In this document: positions 6,638-10,427 of the stretch, one piece after another
How the letters are laid out: each line of letters opens with the position of its first letter
Position numbering within the stretch: position 1 is the stretch's first letter
Source: Pseudomonadota bacterium
Lineage (GTDB): Bacteria > Pseudomonadota > Alphaproteobacteria > Rhizobiales > Beijerinckiaceae
DNA: 10,427 nucleotides
Direction of reading: 5' to 3'
Assembly (NCBI GenBank): GCA_023422485.1
Contig: JAGTAM010000429.1
Coordinates: 1 to 10,427 of the forward strand
Translations under genes and position numbers: made by a program
Notes under the pieces: generated by a model
Told to the model about the DNA's origin: nothing
The model's input: the letters and a program-made list of their open reading frames with translations, nothing else
The model's database searches: none

Positions 6638-6922
6638 TCAGCGTGGCATCTCGCAGAGGTCTGCGACGCTGATCTTCAGGAAGAACTGCGCATCGCCCAG
6701 AGGGGACGGGCGCCCGCCTATGAGGCCGCCGACTTCGTGCTCGGCCGCGACCGACCCGTCGGTCAGGCCCGAGCGGGCATCGTTCGCCGCTGTCGCGACG
6801 CCAGAGGCGCCAACCGCGACGAGTGAAGTGCCGATGGCATTGATCATCGGCATTCCGGCCGCGAGCACGACCGGGCGCAGGGCTCGACCCCCAAGGCCAT
6901 CGGTCGACAGTTCACGCCGCAC
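6638..6922 (-). pseudogene. Decayed fragment of a TauE/SafE (TSUP) family permease
   Basis: Translation of the minus strand contains a stretch resembling a transmembrane repeat of sulfite exporter TauE/SafE proteins: VLAAGMPMINAIGTSLVAV, then ATAANDARSGLTDGSVAA and GGLIGG (core at about 6713-6871). In the family I recall hydrophobic or aromatic residues (W, Y, F) at places where this copy has Asp, Gly and His, and only about 55 residues of a roughly 250-residue protein are recognisable. The sequences before and after the core, in all three frames, show no further permease homology. I read it as a truncated, mutated remnant rather than a working gene. It has no ribosome site. It lies between the tRNA and the L,D-transpeptidase, consistent with past insertion and decay next to a tRNA. 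Confidence 0.6.
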
Positions 6923-7027
6923 TTGCCAGGTGCATCGAGTGGCCGCAATCTCAGCTTAGCAGGAGGATGATCGGGCGAATGCCGGAGCCTCGCCCATCGG
7001 ACTGCAGGATTTGGAAAGCCCAAGACG

Positions 7028-7738
7028 ATGACGATCGATGTTCGGCGGGCCCATGCCGATGGCTTGAACGAGACCGCCCTTCCCAGGTCTCGGGGTCGGC
7101 TTCTCGACCGGCGCTCGTTCCTGGCTGGCTCGGCCGCCGGAATCGGCGCATTCGGGCTCGGCGGCTGCGTGACCTCCGACGGCAGGATGCTGGCCGAGGC
7201 GGCGAAGGTCTACGGGCCGATGCCGGACGAGAAATTCCCGATCCCGGCGGTCGATGTCAGCAAGGTTGATCCGAAGTACTACCGCCGGACGGTTCGATAC
7301 GAGACCAAGGAAGCGCCCGGAACGATCGTCGTCGATCCCCGCAACTACTACGTCTACCGCATCGAGGGCGACGGCTCGGCGACCCGCTACGGCGCCAATG
7401 TCGGACGCGACGGGTTCTTGTGGAGCGGTGACGCCTATGTCGGCCGTAAATCCGAGTGGGCAACCTGGACACCACCCAAGGAGATGATCCGGCGACAGCC
7501 CGAGGCGGCCAAATACGCGCGCGGGATGCCGGGCGGCCTCGACAACCCGCTCGGAGCCCGCACCCTTCATCTCTACCAGAACGGCGCCTATACGCTCTAC
7601 ACCATCTACGCCAGCAGCGATCCCGAATCGATCGGCAGCGGCATTACGAGCGGCTGCGTCGGCCTGCTCAGTCAGGATATGATCCACCTCTACGCGCAAA
7701 CCCCGGTCAAGACGAAAGTGGTGGTCCTGCCGGCTTAG
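7028..7738 (+). CDS. L,D-transpeptidase (YkuD) family lipoprotein with altered active site
   Basis: A 236-residue member of the ErfK/YbiS/YkuD family, whose usual job is cross-linking peptidoglycan or attaching proteins to it in the periplasm. A twin-arginine motif RRSFLAG is at 28-34 and a lipobox LGGC ends at Cys47, so export by Tat and lipidation are likely. The body follows the alphaproteobacterial pattern FPIPAVDVSKVDPKYYRR, PGTIVVDPRNYYVYR, then ATWTPPKEMI and GGLDNPLGARTLHLY. The catalytic region is unusual. The expected H-G-T reads Tyr194-Ala195-Ser196, and the expected S-G-C-I-R reads S-G-C210-V-Gly212. The cysteine is kept but the catalytic His and the conserved Arg are lost. GGAAAG nine bases before the ATG supports the start. 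It is monocistronic. It may be a pseudoenzyme, a recently inactivated paralogue, or an enzyme with a shifted catalytic base (His181 lies nearby in sequence). Confidence 0.9.
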   Translation: MTIDVRRAHADGLNETALPRSRGRLLDRRSFLAGSAAGIGAFGLGGCVTSDGRMLAEAAKVYGPMPDEKFPIPAVDVSKVDPKYYRRTVRYETKEAPGTIVVDPRNYYVYRIEGDGSATRYGANVGRDGFLWSGDAYVGRKSEWATWTPPKEMIRRQPEAAKYARGMPGGLDNPLGARTLHLYQNGAYTLYTIYASSDPESIGSGITSGCVGLLSQDMIHLYAQTPVKTKVVVLPA

Positions 7739-7850
7739 CGGGAGGCAGCAGCTCCGATATCTCTCACAAAACTCCCGCTGCGCCGCCATCGTTCGAGCGA
7801 GAGCTGCGGTGACGGGGAGTCTTCGTGAGGTGCTCCGACCCCGACCTCAC
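7737..7850 (+). terminator. Weak hairpins after the L,D-transpeptidase gene
   Basis: AGCGGGAG (7737-7744, overlapping the stop codon) pairs perfectly with CTCCCGCT (7772-7779) across a 27-base loop. About 50 bases on, GTGAGGT (7825-7831) pairs with ACCTCAC (7844-7850) around 12 bases. Neither is followed by a T-run. They are the only candidates for ending the transcript and could act as 3'-end-protecting structures. Confidence 0.3.
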
Positions 7851-8583
7851 ATAGTTACGGCGCCATCACGATCCGCCGGGGCTCCCGGATCGCACAGCGC
7901 TGGGCCGGGCATGTCGTGGTGTTGCCGGTCGTGCGCGCCCGACAGGTTCGGCGGTCGCCCCAGCCATGTCCCCTCTCTCTGCCCTCTCCCGGTGCAGGGA
8001 CGAGATCCGCCGCCTGTTCAAGTCGGAGATCGGACGCACCGCTCGCCGTCCGACTGTGAAATGGTAAGCTATGCCGACTGGATGATTTTTGGACGCGTTG
8101 CCTGATCCGTATTTCGACGGCCTTCGAGAATCTTCGGCCTCAGAACGGAAAATAAAGCCAAGCTTTCCACCTCGCCCCTTCGCCAGGTCAGACTGACTGC
8201 TCGGTGAGAATGCGTCGGGTTCTCCGACAAGACCGTGTCGAAAGATCCCAGATTCGGGTGGCGAGCTGCCGCTCGTTAAGATTTCCGGCACCGTCGAGAG
8301 GGGCGCGGCGACCGATCTCAATATCGACCGGGATACTTCGATGCTGTTGCGACCTTGGCTCGCCGCGTCCCCGGCATGGCCTTAAGCGATTCACAGGGCA
8401 GCGTTCCCAGTCAAGGCGCGTGCCTGTGATCGGCGCTCAATCTTAAGTGCATATATGGCGGGTTTTGCTTCCCTGCCGTGAGAGGGACGAGCGAACTATC
8501 TCCGGTTTTATCGAAAATCGTGCGTTCGCGAGTGCTATTGCCAATAAATCCTAGGTGTATCGGGAAACTTAGGCATGTTGCGA

Positions 8584-8614
8584 AACGAACACATTGAGAA
8601 AATTCAAGTTCGTT
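8584..8614. repeat. Hairpin in AT-rich region upstream of Hint gene
   Basis: AACGAAC (8584-8590) pairs perfectly with GTTCGTT (8608-8614). Inside, TTGA (8594-8597) pairs with TCAA (8604-8607), giving an 11-pair stem with a three-base bulge (ACA) and a six-base loop. It lies upstream of the TATAAT at 8678, so if that promoter is used this element would be an upstream operator-like site rather than part of the mRNA. Confidence 0.35.
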
Positions 8615-8677
8615 GAAGGATTAAATGCAAAAATTCTCATGTGATTGAGCGTTTCGGCGCTTTCGCCGGGCCTGAAC

Positions 8678-8683
8678 TATAAT
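8678..8683 (+). promoter_or_regulatory. Possible -10 element for the Hint gene
   Basis: A perfect TATAAT lies at 8678-8683 in AT-rich DNA, about 195 bases before the Hint start. No -35 with 16-18 base spacing is visible: TTTCGG at 8652-8657 gives 20 and TTGAGC at 8645-8650 gives 27. If used, the leader would be close to 190 bases and would include the CGGCGC/GCGCCG hairpin. Confidence 0.3.
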
Positions 8684-8876
8684 TATCTCTTATCCCGCTG
8701 ATCGGCTTTTTTCGGTCGCACGAGCAGCCTGCTTCTTGCGAGAGACAATCTGGACGGCGCTGCTGTGTCGGCGCCGATCCTCTCTTCACGTCTGTACTAG
8801 GGGCGCGCCGATTTCGAGGTGATCAGGCGCTTCTCTGAAAAAATGTCATTACCTCGATATCGGGAGGATTTAACCT

Positions 8877-9890
8877 ATGGCGATTACTTTCAATAACACG
8901 GTGTATCAGCCGGGTTTCTTTGGAACCGATGACGGCGGTGCGCCGACTAGCGGCACCTTCCGGATCGACGACGTCTACAGCTTCCCCGTCACCGTCAACG
9001 GCACGGTCACCAACCCCGGCGACACCGTCACGCTGAGCTACACGCTCCCCGGCAGCGCAACGCCGACGTCGCAGACGCTGACCGCGACGGCGCTCGACAA
9101 TTCCAACATGATCCTGTTCACGGGCGGCAGTGTACCGGGCAGCCTGGCGGGGGGCACGAACCGCTTCGTGTTCTCCAACACTCAGCTGTTCGGCAGCGGT
9201 GATCCGAACCGGACTTCCTTCACGGACGACGGCAACCGAACCCTCGGCGCCTATGCACCCGTCTGCTTCACCACGGGAACCCTGATCCGCACGAGCCGCG
9301 GCGACGTGGCCGTCGAGGATCTCCAGGTCGGCGATAGGGCTGTGACGGCCTCCGGCCGCTTGCGTCCGATCACCTGGATCGGCCACCGCGCGATGGAGGC
9401 TGCAGGCGCGGCCCTTCCCTTCCATCAGCAGCCGGTGCGCGTCCGCGCGGGTGCCTTCGGCGACGGTCTGCCGGCCCGCGACCTCAGCCTCTCGCCGGGC
9501 CACCCGGTCCTGGTCGGCGCGGATGCCGATCGCGAGGGCGGCGTGCTCGTGCCCGTGATGTGTCTCATCAACGGCACCACGATTGCCCGCGAGGCAGTCG
9601 AGGCTGTCACCTACTGGCATGTCGAACTCGATGCCCACGACATCCTGCTCGCCGAGGGCCTGCCGGCTGAGAGCTACATCGACGGCGGCGACCGCGCCTT
9701 CTTCGTCGAAGGCTCCGACCACGCCCTGCACAACCCCGATTTCGTGCCCACGGGCTGGGACGCCCGCTGCCGCCCGGTCGCGGTCGACGGTCCGGTGGTC
9801 GAGGCGGAGCGGCGGCGCCTCGACGCCGTCTTCGCCGGTTCCCTGAGCGAGCAGTGCGCGTGGGACGCCGCGAGCGCCTGGGCCGCCTGA
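8877..9890 (+). CDS. Hint-domain (hedgehog/intein-like) protein
   Basis: A 337-residue protein. Residues 1-128 are a Gly/Thr/Asn-rich, probably all-beta region (for example FPVTVNGTVTNPGDTVTLSY). Residues 130-270 form a Hint_2-type domain. It starts at Cys130 in VCFTTGTLIRTSRGDVAVEDL, continues with LQVGDRAVTASGRLRPITWIG, has the block LSPGHPVLV (His209), and ends with YWHVELDAHDILLAEGLPAESY. A 65-residue tail follows. Hint domains in hedgehog proteins and inteins carry out self-cleavage starting at the first Cys or Ser; the Cys is present here. In the bacterial Hint_2 group the activity is largely untested. No classical signal peptide is present, so secretion, if any, would use another route. 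GGGAGGA nine bases before the ATG fixes the start. The gene stands alone with a long upstream region and a strong terminator after it. Confidence 0.88.
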   Translation: MAITFNNTVYQPGFFGTDDGGAPTSGTFRIDDVYSFPVTVNGTVTNPGDTVTLSYTLPGSATPTSQTLTATALDNSNMILFTGGSVPGSLAGGTNRFVFSNTQLFGSGDPNRTSFTDDGNRTLGAYAPVCFTTGTLIRTSRGDVAVEDLQVGDRAVTASGRLRPITWIGHRAMEAAGAALPFHQQPVRVRAGAFGDGLPARDLSLSPGHPVLVGADADREGGVLVPVMCLINGTTIAREAVEAVTYWHVELDAHDILLAEGLPAESYIDGGDRAFFVEGSDHALHNPDFVPTGWDARCRPVAVDGPVVEAERRRLDAVFAGSLSEQCAWDAASAWAA

Positions 9891-9918
9891 CGATCGGCAT
9901 TATGGAGAGATGACAGGG

Positions 9919-9953
9919 AAAGGGGGCGGCAGGGATCCTGCTGCCCCCTTTTT
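9919..9953 (+). terminator. Rho-independent terminator of the Hint gene
   Basis: GGGGGCGGCAG (9922-9932) pairs with CTGCTGCCCCC (9938-9948) with one G-T pair and a five-base loop, followed by TTTTT (9949-9953). It lies about 30 bases after the Hint stop. The AAA before the stem gives a short T-run on the opposite strand, so it may also stop the convergent DUF3597 transcript. Confidence 0.93.
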
Positions 9954-9990
9954 CATTTCGAATCCGCGTCGGCGGAGCTTCGCGGCCGCG

Positions 9991-10005
9991 AAGGACTCAG
10001 TCCTT
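9991..10005. repeat. Palindrome across the DUF3597 stop codon
   Basis: AAGGACTCAGTCCTT has perfect 7-base arms with a single central base and contains the TGA stop (minus strand, 9997-9999). With only a one-base centre it would fold with a three-base loop and six pairs. It may be incidental or a 3'-end mRNA feature. Confidence 0.35.
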
Positions 10006-10427
10006 GAGGTCGGCGGGCACCTTGCCGCCATTCTCCTCGAGCTTCTTGATGACCTGCTTGTGCAGCCAGATGTTCATCGAGGCCGAGTCGTTCTTGTCGC
10101 CGGTATAGTGCAGCTCGTCGGCGAGCTGCTGGCGGGCGTGCAGGCTCGAATCGAGATCGAGAAGCTTCATCAGATCGACGATCGAGGTGCGCCAGTTCAG
10201 CTTCTGCGGGTTCTTCGCGGCGAGGTCGTTGAGTACGGCCTCGACATCGACCGATCCGCCCGAAGAGGTGCCGCCGCTGGTGGGCGTGGAGGCCGGGGCG
10301 CCGCCGCCGGAGGACGGCTGGGCCTGCGTCTCGGAGGGCTTGGAGGACGACGTGCCGGCCTCGGCGGCCTGCGCCTCCGACGAGCCGAACGGGTGGAGGA
10401 TCTTGCTGACGATGCTGCCGATGAGGC
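9997..10427 (-). CDS. DUF3597 domain protein, N-terminus just beyond window
   Basis: About 143 codons are visible; the start lies just right of the window, probably within a few codons because the visible part already begins LIGSIVSKILHPFG, a typical opening of this family. A Ser/Gly/Pro/Ala-rich flexible linker follows. The DUF3597 domain then begins with VDVEAVLNDLAAKNPQKLNW and continues through TSIVDLMKLLDLDSSL, ARQQLADELHYTGD, MNIWLHKQVIKKL and ends ADLKD. The family is small, widespread in proteobacteria and of unknown function; some members also carry a LysM domain, which is not visible here. No signal peptide can be judged because the start is missing. It is convergent with the Hint gene and shares the intergenic terminator. 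Confidence 0.9.
   Translation of the reverse strand, partial: LIGSIVSKILHPFGSSEAQAAEAGTSSSKPSETQAQPSSGGGAPASTPTSGGTSSGGSVDVEAVLNDLAAKNPQKLNWRTSIVDLMKLLDLDSSLHARQQLADELHYTGDKNDSASMNIWLHKQVIKKLEENGGKVPADLKD

Larger units (their letters stand above)
7851..8876. other. Long gene-free stretch upstream of the Hint gene
   Basis: About 1 kb without a convincing gene. The first 600 bases are GC-rich; the only protein-like run is a 33-codon frame at 7966-8067 (ending RRPTVKW), which lacks a ribosome site. An inverted repeat TCGGACG/CGTCCGA is at 8030-8053. From about 8440 to 8700 the DNA is clearly richer in A/T than anything else in the window, with CATATATG at 8450-8457. CGGCG/CGCCG forms a hairpin at 8655-8668, and CGGCGC can pair with GCGCCG just after it around 8755-8776. 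The stretch probably contains the promoter and a long leader for the Hint gene, and perhaps decayed sequence. Confidence 0.5.

Noticed and set aside
5948..6826. Plus-strand open frame of 292 codons spanning the tRNA
   Set aside because: It runs straight through a complete tRNA and across the permease fragment on the other strand, has no ribosome site and no domain-like sequence.
8550..8573. CCTAGGT...AACTTAGG inverted repeat
   Set aside because: Only four outer pairs plus two inner ones around a mismatch in AT-rich DNA; too weak.
8823..9731. Minus-strand open frame of about 300 codons opposite the Hint gene
   Set aside because: It is a GC-driven shadow of the Hint gene, which has its own strong ribosome site, recognisable domain motifs and terminator.

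Overview
The window looks like a chromosomal segment of a high-GC alphaproteobacterium of the order Hyphomicrobiales, most probably Methylobacterium or Methylorubrum. This is inferred from strongly GC-biased third codon positions, the style of the Nramp/MntR, TAXI, L,D-transpeptidase, Hint-domain and DUF3597 proteins, and a CCA-encoding tRNA of alphaproteobacterial type. No database search was possible, so the genus is an inference. No CRISPR array, complete insertion sequence, prophage or rRNA gene was seen.

Left part (1-3144): a manganese homeostasis locus. A minus-strand Nramp manganese importer (mntH, cut by the left edge) is divergent from a plus-strand DtxR-family regulator (mntR) that keeps all six expected metal-ligand residues. 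Between them lies a palindrome with the same half-sites and spacing as the enterobacterial MntR box; it overlaps the best -10 of the mntH promoter, so classical Mn-dependent repression is likely. Four small genes of unknown function follow: 1843-2151, probably co-transcribed with mntR; 2247-2450; the convergent 2495-2707; and a hydrophilic 63-residue protein at 2953-3144.

Middle part (3145-6461): after about 400 bases with no gene comes a minus-strand two-gene unit. An exported protein with a C-terminal Sel1/TPR-like segment is followed 45 bases later by a TAXI-family periplasmic solute-binding protein. A promoter with 17-base spacing sits just upstream. No TRAP membrane subunit lies next to the pair, so the binding protein looks like an orphan with a dedicated periplasmic partner. 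A gene-free stretch then leads to a CAU-anticodon tRNA, best read as tRNA-Ile2.

Right part (6462-10427): the tRNA is followed by a cluster of inverted repeats and a decayed fragment of a TauE/SafE-type permease. Then comes an intact lipoprotein L,D-transpeptidase whose catalytic histidine and the conserved arginine after the catalytic cysteine are both replaced. A 1.1 kb stretch without a convincing gene, AT-rich over its last 400 bases, leads to a standalone Hint-domain protein closed by a strong intrinsic terminator. The right edge cuts a minus-strand DUF3597 gene.

No clear multi-gene novel system is present. The items most worth a second look are the altered-active-site L,D-transpeptidase, the orphan TAXI/Sel1-like pair, the Hint protein with its long structured leader, and the permease fragment beside the tRNA.
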